Shown here: one piece after another, positions 35,375 through 43,813 of the stretch
Layout: the number at the start of each line of letters is the position of its first letter
Position numbering within the stretch: position 1 is the stretch's first letter
DNA from: Muriicola sp. Z0-33
Lineage (GTDB): Bacteria; Bacteroidota; Bacteroidia; Flavobacteriales; Flavobacteriaceae
NCBI RefSeq assembly: GCF_026126425.1
Contig: NZ_JAFMPW010000005.1
Location: 124,001-188,000, forward strand
Direction: 5' to 3'
Length of the DNA stretch: 64,000 nucleotides
Translations under genes and position numbers: made by a program
Notes under the pieces: model-generated
Told to the model about the DNA's origin: nothing
Database searches by the model: none
The model's input: the letters and a program-made list of their open reading frames with translations, nothing else

Positions 35375-38203
35375 TTAAAATTTATATTTGAGGGTTAGCC
35401 CAATGTTAACCCCAAGGTTATACTCTCGTATTGTAATATCACCTACACCTGTGTTTTCTCTAATGAATGAAATATCAGGATTCAGGATATTTTCGACAGA
35501 CATATTGGCTTCAAAATGTTCGCCTATTTCATTTCTCCAAATAAAACCCAGTGAGGGGACACCTTTTTCTATAATGTTGCCCAGACTACCGGCGCCCAGT
35601 GAAAATATTCTATCCGAAAAATAGGAGAACACTGCAGTGGCCTTTGGTTTATACTTACCGAACTCCGGGCTATAGTTAATATCAGCGTTAATGATAAAAG
35701 GTGAAGCTCCTTCCAACTCATCCGAATCCCTGTCAAAAGAGGTCCCAAAAGTATTGTCAGAACCTGCGGGAATGTCTTTTAAATCTTGTTTAGTATTGGT
35801 ATATGCAGCATTAAGGCCAAAGGATAAAATAGGATCGTCATCGGAATTGGATAACACATTTTTACGCAATTCAAGTTCTACACCATAAATGTCTGCCTGC
35901 TCCCCGGTTCTGAAATAGCGTTGGGTACCTGTTGCATCTGCTGCTACCACCCTGTTTACAGGATTTTTTATTGTTTTTACAAAGGCGGCTAATGAAATGA
36001 TTTCGCCTTGTTCCAAAAACCATTCGTACTTCAGGTCATAATTATATACATCTGAATATGTGGGTCCTGTGCCATTTAAGCCACCTAAAAGGTCCGGATT
36101 ACCACCAATTCTTTGTGTTACTGATTCATAGACAAAAGGTGCAACTTCTTTAAATTCGGGAAAAGATGCAGTTTTGCTAAATCCAAATCTCAAATTGGAA
36201 TCCTCATTTAATGCATAACGTACATTTAAACTTGGTAGATAAATATTCTCATAAACATTACGAGCACCCGGGTCGTCCGGTCTAATGTTGATAACATCAT
36301 AGGCCACTTTCTGCGAAAACGACTCAACTCTGAAACCAGGAACCATAGACCATTTTTCTCCCATATTTAATTCTGCAGAGGCAAACACCCCATGAATATC
36401 CAGATTTCCTGTATAGCTGTTTTCTGGAAGTCCCGGCCGATTTTTATTGCCAATTTCATTACTGATAGGGTTGAGAACAATTAAATCATATAATCCAGTT
36501 TCCTTTGGAATATTAATGTTAGACACATTAAAAATGGAATTAAAATCACTTACGTCCGTTACAGGGGTATTATTCCTGTCTAATATTTCATACCCATACC
36601 TGATACTACTAAATCTGCGTTCTTTTGTTCTGCCATTATATCCAAAGTTTAATTTTACATTGTCAGACAGTTCATAGCCTAATTTTATGTAGCTATTTAA
36701 TTCATCATCATTTATACTCTGAAAGAATCGCTGATTATCAAAAGGAATATTTGTATAAAAAACGGGGTTAGTGGCGTTGTCTCCATCCAATGCAAATTGA
36801 TAATTTTCCAGGGTAATTCGTTTTCTGTCTGGTTCGTCTGAGAAGACATTATTATAACCTATACCCCAGTCCAATTTAATTTTATCATCAAAAGTATGTA
36901 AGCCTGTTAACTGATTAACAAAAATCATATCCTGATTAAACTGCACATTCATAACATAGAAGCCCTCATCGGTATTAATAATTGCGTCTCTGTTTGTTCC
37001 TAAACCATTAATCCCATAGTATCCAACGGCATCGGTGGAATTATTAATAAATAAGGAACTGAATTTAATTGAATTGTTGGTGTCTATTCTATATCCGATA
37101 TTGGATAATGCAGTGGTTGTTGTCCCGTATGCATATTCTCTTACATTCGGAAAGTCTGTTTTAAGTACATTGGTAAAATCCCGGGCAGGACCTTCCTGGA
37201 TAGCATAGCTGTTTTCAAAAGACGCTGCTCCAAAAAGGCTAATACGAGATTGCTTCCCAACGGTAAAAGAATAACCTCCTTCAATAGCTCCGGAAAAGTT
37301 TATGGGTTCCCATGCAGCCTGTGGGTCTAAACCATGGGCCAATATTATGGCAAAAGGATTATTGCTATACCTATTGTAGAAACCAAAATCGCTTGGTCCT
37401 TCACTTCGCACAAAATTTTCTCCAGCTGCGTTCGAATTCAGACCACTTCCCAATTGAACTTCAAAGTAACCATTACCCGTGTACTCCTTCGAATCAATAT
37501 TGACGTTTCCTGCCGCAAAATCTCCATAAAATGAAGAGGAATACGCCTTACTTACAGATACATTTTCTATGATACCCGATCCGAATATATCGAGATCGAT
37601 ATTCTTTTTATTTACGTCATTTGAGGGTAAGGAGAGGCCATTCATTGTTGTATTTTGATATCTGTCGCCAAGACCTCTTACATAAACATTGCTTGAGCCT
37701 TGTTGCTTAGATATCCCGGAAATCTGCGAAACTGCTGCGGCCGCATTATCAATACCTTTTAGTTTTAGCGCTTCTGCGCTAATACCCTCTTGAATAACAA
37801 GAGCATTTTTTTGCTCCAGTAATAATGCTATTTCTGAATCCTTAGATGTTGATATGGTAAGCACCACCTCGTCTAGTGAAACACTTCCGGCACCCAGTGC
37901 CAAATTAACCTCTGTTACTTTGCCGCTCTCTACAACTACATCAGGAATTTCAAGGGTTTCATAGCCCAAAAAGCTAAACACCAAAATATACTTGCCAGGA
38001 ATAACTTCTGCTATTTCATATAAACCATCAAAGTCTGAGGTGGTACCTTTAGTAGTGTTCTTAATGAGAACATTTGCAAATGCCAGAGGTGCGTTATTTG
38101 CCTCTTTATCTGAAAGTAAACCTACGATACTTCCATTTTCCTGTGCATGACCTATTGCATTAAATAGTAATAGAGTAAGTAGTATACTAAAAACTTGTTT
38201 CAT
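35375..38203 (-). CDS. TonB-dependent receptor (phosphate island)
   Basis: A 942-aa outer-membrane receptor. It has a signal peptide ending GHAQ, a CarboxypepD_reg-like domain (about 25-105), a plug domain (GISAEALKLKGIDNAAAAVSQISGIS, VYVRGLGDRYQNTTMNGLSLPS) and a 22-strand-type barrel ending in a terminal Phe (LGVNIGLTLKYKF). It is not a SusC: no SusD follows, and the plug resembles receptors of the CirA/outer-membrane-receptor branch. It is co-transcribed with the acidic beta-helix lipoprotein. A pair of 11-bp-phased repeats 85 nt upstream suggests Pho control. Confidence 0.92.
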   Translation of the reverse strand: MKQVFSILLTLLLFNAIGHAQENGSIVGLLSDKEANNAPLAFANVLIKNTTKGTTSDFDGLYEIAEVIPGKYILVFSFLGYETLEIPDVVVESGKVTEVNLALGAGSVSLDEVVLTISTSKDSEIALLLEQKNALVIQEGISAEALKLKGIDNAAAAVSQISGISKQQGSSNVYVRGLGDRYQNTTMNGLSLPSNDVNKKNIDLDIFGSGIIENVSVSKAYSSSFYGDFAAGNVNIDSKEYTGNGYFEVQLGSGLNSNAAGENFVRSEGPSDFGFYNRYSNNPFAIILAHGLDPQAAWEPINFSGAIEGGYSFTVGKQSRISLFGAASFENSYAIQEGPARDFTNVLKTDFPNVREYAYGTTTTALSNIGYRIDTNNSIKFSSLFINNSTDAVGYYGINGLGTNRDAIINTDEGFYVMNVQFNQDMIFVNQLTGLHTFDDKIKLDWGIGYNNVFSDEPDRKRITLENYQFALDGDNATNPVFYTNIPFDNQRFFQSINDDELNSYIKLGYELSDNVKLNFGYNGRTKERRFSSIRYGYEILDRNNTPVTDVSDFNSIFNVSNINIPKETGLYDLIVLNPISNEIGNKNRPGLPENSYTGNLDIHGVFASAELNMGEKWSMVPGFRVESFSQKVAYDVINIRPDDPGARNVYENIYLPSLNVRYALNEDSNLRFGFSKTASFPEFKEVAPFVYESVTQRIGGNPDLLGGLNGTGPTYSDVYNYDLKYEWFLEQGEIISLAAFVKTIKNPVNRVVAADATGTQRYFRTGEQADIYGVELELRKNVLSNSDDDPILSFGLNAAYTNTKQDLKDIPAGSDNTFGTSFDRDSDELEGASPFIINADINYSPEFGKYKPKATAVFSYFSDRIFSLGAGSLGNIIEKGVPSLGFIWRNEIGEHFEANMSVENILNPDISFIRENTGVGDITIREYNLGVNIGLTLKYKF

Positions 38204-38271
38204 TGAATAGAATTACGTTTTCAGCCGCAAAGAACGTCAGGCATTGTAAATGTCAGGTTATCTAGATATTA

Positions 38272-38304
38272 TTGAAGTATTGTATTAGTGTTAGTTAATT
38301 GTTA
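38272..38304 (-). promoter_or_regulatory. Candidate Pho box before the TonB receptor
   Basis: On the plus strand GTGTTA (38288) and TTGTTA (38299) are exactly 11 bp apart, reading TAACAC and TAACAA toward the receptor gene. At the 8-nt spacing used by the porin box lies TACTTCAA (38272-38279), which keeps only the TA of the -7 element. Weaker than the porin and CarboxypepD-like boxes. Confidence 0.4.
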
Positions 38305-38391
38305 GCAGGTTAATTAAATGTAAAGGAGAAGGAATGCGCTTTAGATGCATGCCTGGAGTAATATGGATAAAGAACTGGCTATTTCAAATAT

Positions 38392-38409
38392 GCAGTAATT
38401 AATTACTGC
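38392..38409. promoter_or_regulatory. Perfect 18-bp palindrome upstream of dgt
   Basis: GCAGTAATTAATTACTGC reads the same on both strands and lies 37 nt before the dgt start, in the region shared with the divergent TonB receptor. No spacer and no U-tract, so it looks like an operator for a dimeric regulator rather than a terminator. Confidence 0.5.
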
Positions 38410-38445
38410 TGAAAAGCACTATCTTGCGCCGAAAATCAACTGTAT

Positions 38446-39789
38446 ATGAACTGGGAAAAACTCCTTTCCTTAAGGCGTTTTGGGGATACGCATAAAAGAC
38501 TGCGAAAAGAGCAGGATGAAACCAGATTGGGGTTTGAGGTAGATTACGACAGGGTGATATTTTCCTCAGCATTCAGAAGTTTGCAAGACAAAACTCAGGT
38601 GATTCCATTGTCAAAAACAGATTTTGTGCATACCAGGTTAACTCATAGTCTTGAAGTTTCTGTAGTCGGCAGAAGTTTGGGAAGATTAGCTGGAAAAAAA
38701 ATACTGGAGGTTCATCCGCATATAAAAGAAATTCATGGGTATGGGGTGAACGATTTTGGTGCTATTGTAGCGGCGGCTGCATTGGCGCATGATATAGGTA
38801 ACCCACCTTTTGGCCATAGCGGCGAGAAAGCCATTGGGGAGTTTTTTACTATGGGAGCAGGTAGGAAATACTGCTCAGAACTTACCGAAAAAGAATATCA
38901 GGATATAATAGATTTTGAAGGAAATGCTAATGGGCTAAAGATATTGACCGAGTCTCGTGAAGGGGTGAGTGGAGGTCTTAGGTTGAGTTACGCCACCCTG
39001 GGTGCATTTATGAAATATCCCAAGGAATCCCTGCCAAAAAAGCCGAGTAAACATATAGCAGATAAAAAATTTGGTGCCTTTCAGTCGGAACGTGATTTTT
39101 TGATAGAATTGGCTGCTGAACTTGGATTAAAACAAACAAGAAAGGGAGATGCTGTTTCATTTTCCAGACATCCTTTGACTTATCTGGTTGAGGCGGCAGA
39201 TGATATCTGCTATACCATAATAGATTTTGAGGATGGCATTCACTTAGGGCTTATTCCCGAAGATTTTGCCCTGGAATATTTGATCAATTTGGTAAAAGAC
39301 AATATAAACACAAAGAAATATAATGGAATGGCCCTGAAAGCAGACCGCTTAAGTTATCTGCGTGCATTGGCTATAAGCACATTAATAACAGATGTAACTG
39401 CTGTCTTTATGAAAAATGAGGAAAGCATACTTAGCGGCAATTTTGAATCCTCCTTATTAGATAAAAGTATTTATAAGCCCCAGGTTGATGATATTATTAA
39501 ATTGAGTGTAGAGAAAATATACCGTTCACAGGAAGTTGTGGAAAAGGAGATCTCCGGTTACAGGATTATATCAGACATTCTTGAGGTGTTTACCGCTGCA
39601 CTTGTAAGGAAAAAGGAGGGGAGGGCCTCTAATTATGATAAGCTGATGATAAGTACATTACCAGAACACTATAGAGAATCCAACAACTCGCTCTACAATA
39701 TCTTATTAAATACATGTTGCTTTGTTGCCAGCCTGTCTGATGGTGCGGCAGTTCATATCCACAATAAAATTACTGGCAAACAGCTTTAG
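38446..39789 (+). CDS. dgt: Deoxyguanosinetriphosphate triphosphohydrolase
   Basis: A 447-aa cytoplasmic HD-domain enzyme that cleaves dGTP (or dNTPs) to the nucleoside and triphosphate. HD-motif residues are visible as H62/H67 (VHTRLTHSLEV) and H115-D116 (AAALAHDIGNPPFGHSGEKAI), with a later Asp in EAADDICYTIIDFEDG. The N-terminal EQDETRLGFEVDYDRVIFSSAFRSLQDKTQV is typical of the dGTPase family. Complete length. Convergent with the DUF3078 gene, with only 2 bp between stops. Confidence 0.95.
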   Translation: MNWEKLLSLRRFGDTHKRLRKEQDETRLGFEVDYDRVIFSSAFRSLQDKTQVIPLSKTDFVHTRLTHSLEVSVVGRSLGRLAGKKILEVHPHIKEIHGYGVNDFGAIVAAAALAHDIGNPPFGHSGEKAIGEFFTMGAGRKYCSELTEKEYQDIIDFEGNANGLKILTESREGVSGGLRLSYATLGAFMKYPKESLPKKPSKHIADKKFGAFQSERDFLIELAAELGLKQTRKGDAVSFSRHPLTYLVEAADDICYTIIDFEDGIHLGLIPEDFALEYLINLVKDNINTKKYNGMALKADRLSYLRALAISTLITDVTAVFMKNEESILSGNFESSLLDKSIYKPQVDDIIKLSVEKIYRSQEVVEKEISGYRIISDILEVFTAALVRKKEGRASNYDKLMISTLPEHYRESNNSLYNILLNTCCFVASLSDGAAVHIHNKITGKQL

Positions 39790-39791
39790 AT

Positions 39792-40901
39792 TCAAAAACT
39801 GTAGGCCATTCCAATGCCCAATGTTTGTTTAAATTGAATACGGGGTTCTCCGGGATCTATTACAGTTCCGTCAGCGGCTTTTTGTTCGTCAAACAGAATA
39901 TCATCGTCATAGATGACATGGGTGCCGACAGTTGCACTGATATACTCGTTAACGGTAAACTTAAAATTAAGTTCCCAATCGACATCCACGTTGCCAAACG
40001 ATCTCAAATAATCAGAATAAAGACTTATGCGATGCGTCATAAGAACATTTTTGGTCAAATCTGTCTCCCATTTGTTTGTGATGAGAAAGCCCAGTTCGGC
40101 AAATACATTTTCACCTTCCTGTATTACATTTCCATCGTCATCCAACAGCGCTTTCTTGACTCCGAAAGCCCCTTTGTTGGCTAAGGTCTGATCCAGTACA
40201 TAGGTAGATTTATGTGTAAACGGGGAGATATAAAGATTAAATTTCCCGGCTTCGGTTATATAAGAGGCACCCCCACCAATAAATAAATAACCCGGTGACA
40301 TAAATCTTGATATTGGCGTATCGCGGTTGGGGTACTTAAACCCGTCGGCAAATTGTGTGTTGAAATTAAGTTTAGCCGAGTAATACCAATTGGTAATGGT
40401 ATCCTGCCTGTAGCCAAAAGTAGAACTAAGGCGGATAGCATCATCAGTTTTTCGCCATTTACGACCCTCCTGGGCATTCCATCCAAACCTCAATACAAGG
40501 TCGTTATTCCATTGAACATATCTGAATTTGTAGTTTCTGACAAAACGCATACTGCCCAGCGCTGACACCGAATTATCCCCACCGGCGTTCCAGTTGACAA
40601 AAGCCACTTCACTTAAACTCAGGCCCAATTCATTTTTGTTATCCCAGAAAGAAGGGACCCTAAAGCGCTTAATAGGCTTCAATAAAGGTTTGGTGCTATT
40701 AAATGAAATGACCGGATGATAAAGATTAACCCCTCTGGGAACAATTTTTATTTTATCCTGAACAGCCCTGATAACAATAGTGTCTATTGCAATACTATCC
40801 AAGTCAACACTGGGCGGAATTGAATCTTGGGCAGTCAAAAAATTGCAAATAGTAAAAACGAGACTAAAAAGAATGCATTTCCCGAGAGAGCAGTTAGGCA
40901 T
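39792..40901 (-). CDS. DUF3078 outer-membrane-type protein
   Basis: A 369-aa protein with a signal-like N-terminus (ILFSLVFTICNFLTAQ) and the Bacteroidota DUF3078 body: LSLSEVAFVNWNAGGDNSVSALGSMRFVRNYKF, DDAIRLSSTFGYRQ, WYYSAKLNFNTQFADGFKYPN and FMSPGYLFIGGGASY. Alternating aromatic strands and a C-terminal Phe (LGIGMAYSF) indicate a beta-barrel in the outer membrane. Function unknown. The start overlaps the upstream dxs gene by 8 bp, so both are co-transcribed. Confidence 0.85.
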   Translation of the reverse strand: MPNCSLGKCILFSLVFTICNFLTAQDSIPPSVDLDSIAIDTIVIRAVQDKIKIVPRGVNLYHPVISFNSTKPLLKPIKRFRVPSFWDNKNELGLSLSEVAFVNWNAGGDNSVSALGSMRFVRNYKFRYVQWNNDLVLRFGWNAQEGRKWRKTDDAIRLSSTFGYRQDTITNWYYSAKLNFNTQFADGFKYPNRDTPISRFMSPGYLFIGGGASYITEAGKFNLYISPFTHKSTYVLDQTLANKGAFGVKKALLDDDGNVIQEGENVFAELGFLITNKWETDLTKNVLMTHRISLYSDYLRSFGNVDVDWELNFKFTVNEYISATVGTHVIYDDDILFDEQKAADGTVIDPGEPRIQFKQTLGIGMAYSF

Positions 40902-42660
40902 AAAGAATATTGTTTATATGTTTTTTTAAGGTTTCAGTATCTATTCCTGCTATTTTGTGTAATTCCCGGACCGAAGCATGTTCAACAAATTGGTCGTCTA
41001 CACCCAATATGGTAATTGATGTTTTGTATCCAAAATTATTGGCAAATTCTAAAATAGCACTTCCATATCCGCCTATTTTACAACCGTCTTCAATAGTTAT
41101 GACATGTTTGTAGGATTTAAAAATCTGATGCAGCCTTTCTTGATCCAGGGGCTTTACAAATCTCATATTGTAATGTCCCAGTTTATTCATCTCTTTGTGA
41201 TCTTTGACAATATCAGCAACCATATTTCCAATATGCCCAATACTGAGAATTGCTATTTCCGTTCCTTTATAGATTTCTTCTGAGGATCCGATAGCTATTT
41301 TCTCAAAAGGTTTGCGCCAGGACAAAGTTGTCCCCCTCCCTCTCGGGTATCTAATTGCAATAGGTTGAAGCATCCCCAGCTGTACAGTAAACATGATGTT
41401 CCTAAGCTCTATTTCATTCATCGGAGCAAAGATAATAAGGTTAGGAATACATCTGAGGAAGGCCAGGTCAAAAACCCCGTGATGAGTGGCCCCATCCTCG
41501 CCAACAAGTCCTGCCCGGTCCAGACAAAAAACAACTGGCAATTCCTGAAGCGCTACATCGTGAATTACCTGGTCATAAGCGCGTTGCAGAAATGTAGAAT
41601 AGATATTGCAAAAAGGAATCATTCCTGCCGAGGCCATCCCCGCTGCCATGGTCACGGCATGTTGTTCAGCGATGCCAACATCAAAGGCCCTATCGGGGAA
41701 TTTTTCCATCATGAATTTTAATGAACTTCCGGTGGGCATGGCAGGGGTAATCCCTGTAATTTTGGGATTTGCTGCTGCCAGTTCCACCAGAGAATGCCCA
41801 AATACATCCTGATATTTTGGAGGTAAATCATCTTCAGATTTCGGAAGGAGATCACCGGTTTGCTTGTTGAACTTACCAGGGGCATGGTACACTACCTGAT
41901 TTTCCTCTGCTTTTTTTAATCCCTTGCCTTTTGTGGTAATAATATGTAGCAATTTAGGTCCGTCAACCGCTTTTAATCTGTTTAGTTCAGTGATTAGGGT
42001 TTCCAGGTCATGACCATCAATTGGACCAGAATAGTTAAAATTGAGACATTCAAAAATATTCTCATCCTTAGCTGTACCCTTTTTAACATTCGTCAGATAT
42101 TTTTTTAAAGCTCCTACACTGGGATCAATACCAATGGTATTATCGTTTAAAACAATCAACAGGTTAGTATTGGTAACCCCGGCATGATTTAGACCTTCGA
42201 ATGCCATGCCGCTGGCAATAGAGGCATCCCCAATTACTGCAATATGTTGATATTGCTCTCCTTTTAGTTTAGCTGCCAGGGCCATTCCCAGGATAGCCGA
42301 AATAGAAGTGGAGCTATGACCTGTGCCAAAAGCATCATAACTACTTTCTTTCATTTTAGGAAAGCCACTTATTCCTCCTAATTGCCTGTTGGTAGTAAAT
42401 ACCTCCTTTCGCCCCGTCAAAATTTTATGCCCATAGGCCTGGTGGCCAACATCCCAAATGAGCTTGTCATCAGGGGTGTTAAATACATAGTGCAGCGCAA
42501 TGGTAAGTTCTACGACTCCCAGACTGGCTCCTAAATGCCCTTCTTTGGCAGCTACAATATCAATTATGAATGCCCTTAATTCTTCGGCAACAGCAGCTAG
42601 TTCTTCCTGTTTTAAATTCCGAAGCTCTAGAGGAGAATTAATTATGTTAAGGTATTTCAT
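40894..42660 (-). CDS. dxs: 1-deoxy-D-xylulose-5-phosphate synthase
   Basis: A 588-aa thiamine-diphosphate enzyme that joins pyruvate and glyceraldehyde 3-phosphate in the first step of the MEP isoprenoid pathway. Seen are GHLGASLGVVELTIALHYVF, DVGHQAYGHKILTGR, GTGHSSTSISAILGMALA, the TPP motif GDASIASGMAFEGLNHAG with LNDN, the transketolase middle block FDVGIAEQHAVTMAAGMA and DRAGLVGEDGATHHGVFD. It is shorter than the usual 620-640 aa, with a compressed linker. Co-transcribed with the DUF3078 gene (8-bp overlap). The polyprenyl synthase at 59901 uses its end products. Confidence 0.95.
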   Translation of the reverse strand: MKYLNIINSPLELRNLKQEELAAVAEELRAFIIDIVAAKEGHLGASLGVVELTIALHYVFNTPDDKLIWDVGHQAYGHKILTGRKEVFTTNRQLGGISGFPKMKESSYDAFGTGHSSTSISAILGMALAAKLKGEQYQHIAVIGDASIASGMAFEGLNHAGVTNTNLLIVLNDNTIGIDPSVGALKKYLTNVKKGTAKDENIFECLNFNYSGPIDGHDLETLITELNRLKAVDGPKLLHIITTKGKGLKKAEENQVVYHAPGKFNKQTGDLLPKSEDDLPPKYQDVFGHSLVELAAANPKITGITPAMPTGSSLKFMMEKFPDRAFDVGIAEQHAVTMAAGMASAGMIPFCNIYSTFLQRAYDQVIHDVALQELPVVFCLDRAGLVGEDGATHHGVFDLAFLRCIPNLIIFAPMNEIELRNIMFTVQLGMLQPIAIRYPRGRGTTLSWRKPFEKIAIGSSEEIYKGTEIAILSIGHIGNMVADIVKDHKEMNKLGHYNMRFVKPLDQERLHQIFKSYKHVITIEDGCKIGGYGSAILEFANNFGYKTSITILGVDDQFVEHASVRELHKIAGIDTETLKKHINNILYA

Positions 42661-42669
42661 AACAGGGCA

Positions 42670-42677
42670 TAAAGGTA
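42670..42677 (-). promoter_or_regulatory. Possible dxs -7 element
   Basis: On the minus strand TACCTTTA, one base from TAnnTTTG, lies 9 nt before the dxs start codon, implying a very short leader. No -33 element is evident. Confidence 0.35.
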
Positions 42678-42734
42678 CGTCAAATCAGTATCCTTTCTCC
42701 TGTATCTATGGCTGAAAATTGTATTTTTGGCCCT

Positions 42735-43184
42735 ATGGAGATTATTTTGGACGATGCGTACTTTATGAAAAAAGCGCTTGATGAAGCGGAAAGAGCCTAC
42801 GAAAGAGGGGAGGTCCCCATAGGAGCTGTAGTAGTTGTAAAAGATAGGATTATAGCCAGGGCACACAACCTAACAGAACAATTGAACGACGTTACTGCCC
42901 ATGCAGAAATGCAGGCCATTACTTCTGCAGCTAATTTTTTGGGAGGGAAATATTTATATGATTGTACGCTTTATGTAACTCTTGAGCCTTGTCAGATGTG
43001 TGCAGGGGCCCTTTACTGGAGTCAGCTTCCAAAAATTGTTTTTGCAGCCTATGACCACCAACGGGGGTATAAAAACATGGGAACCAAACTCCATCCAAAG
43101 ACTAAGGTAGTTGGTGGGGTTTTGGAAAAGGAGGCAGAAGCTTTGCTAAAGCGTTTTTTTATACAAAAGCGCAACCTCAATTAG
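42735..43184 (+). CDS. tadA: tRNA-specific adenosine deaminase
   Basis: A cytidine-deaminase-fold enzyme that converts A34 to inosine in the tRNA anticodon. The zinc motifs HAEMQAI and PCQMC, the substrate loop EVPIGAVVVV and the late text MGTKLHPKTKVVGGVLEKEAEALL are all present. The start at 42735 (MEIILDD) is preferred, giving 149 aa, because family proteins begin just before the DDAYFMKKALDEAE helix; the frame extends to 42708. A TATTTTTG element lies at 42722-42729, close to this start. A terminator shared with the cold-shock gene follows. Confidence 0.92.
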   Translation: MEIILDDAYFMKKALDEAERAYERGEVPIGAVVVVKDRIIARAHNLTEQLNDVTAHAEMQAITSAANFLGGKYLYDCTLYVTLEPCQMCAGALYWSQLPKIVFAAYDHQRGYKNMGTKLHPKTKVVGGVLEKEAEALLKRFFIQKRNLN

Positions 43185-43214
43185 ACTCGTATGACCAAAG
43201 AAATATATAAATAA

Positions 43215-43240
43215 AAAATCCCGCAAAATGCGGGATTCTA
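43215..43240 (-). terminator. Terminator of the cold-shock gene
   Basis: AATCCCGCA and TGCGGGATT form a perfect 9-bp stem with an AAA loop (43217-43237); leftward it continues into a U-tract. It lies between the convergent tadA and cold-shock genes. Confidence 0.82.
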
Positions 43241-43262
43241 ACATCTTAAAAGTACCAAATTG

Positions 43263-43457
43263 TTAGCCAATTACCTGTACTTGTGCGGCAACCATTCCTT
43301 TTCTTCCTTCTTCTTCCTGGTATTCTACTTTGTCTCCTTCGTTCAGTTCCACCCCGTTTAAGGCCGTGGCATGAACAAAAATGTCCTTTCCGGTGTCGTC
43401 GTTGGTAATGAACCCATATCCTTTAGATTCATTAAAAAATTTTACAGTTCCAGTCAT
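43263..43457 (-). CDS. CspA-family cold-shock protein
   Basis: A 64-aa single cold-shock domain that binds single-stranded nucleic acid. RNP1 (SKGYGFIT) and RNP2 (KDIFVHATAL) are intact, with the usual start MTGTVKFFNESKG and end GMVAAQVQVI. Monocistronic, with a -7 element upstream and a terminator downstream. Its cytoplasmic RNA-chaperone role is from the family. Confidence 0.96.
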   Translation of the reverse strand: MTGTVKFFNESKGYGFITNDDTGKDIFVHATALNGVELNEGDKVEYQEEEGRKGMVAAQVQVIG

Positions 43458-43491
43458 TAAAATAAAATTAAATAAACAAAATATTACTATT

Positions 43492-43499
43492 CAAAAGTA
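43492..43499 (-). promoter_or_regulatory. -7 element of the cold-shock gene
   Basis: TACTTTTG on the minus strand matches TAnnTTTG and lies 34 nt before the start, leaving a short AT-rich leader. No clear -33 element. Confidence 0.5.
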
Positions 43500-43548
43500 T
43501 GATATTTTGATTAAATCGATATAGAATGAAGGGTAAAATTGAGTAAAA

Positions 43549-43812
43549 TCACTGATTTTCAGGCTTTTCGGAATTTTTGCCTTGCATTTTCCTGATATTT
43601 TCGTCGGTGAGCATATAGTCTTTAATTTTCTTCCCCTTACTCTCTTTATACAGGAACATGGGCATTGCAATCAGGAAGAGTCCGACCGTACCAAAACCTA
43701 TACATTTATTGGCCAGTTGCTCGTTATCCTCTTTTATAGAAAAACCGTAGATGATGGCAGCAGCGGAGATTAATACTATGGCTACAATTATATATTTAGT
43801 TCGTACTCTCAT
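43549..43812 (-). CDS. Small two-helix membrane protein
   Basis: An 87-aa protein with two hydrophobic segments (YIIVAIVLISAAAIIYGF and CIGFGTVGLFLIAMPMFLY) and a charged C-terminal tail. It starts 1 bp after the ClC gene stop and is likely co-transcribed with it. No family recognised; it could be a partner of the channel, but that is only positional. Confidence 0.65.
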   Translation of the reverse strand: MRVRTKYIIVAIVLISAAAIIYGFSIKEDNEQLANKCIGFGTVGLFLIAMPMFLYKESKGKKIKDYMLTDENIRKMQGKNSEKPENQ

Positions 43813-43813
43813 T

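Noticed and set aside
35375-38203. TonB receptor considered as a SusC homologue
   Set aside because: No SusD follows, and the downstream partner is a beta-helix lipoprotein; the plug text differs from the SusC at 47643.
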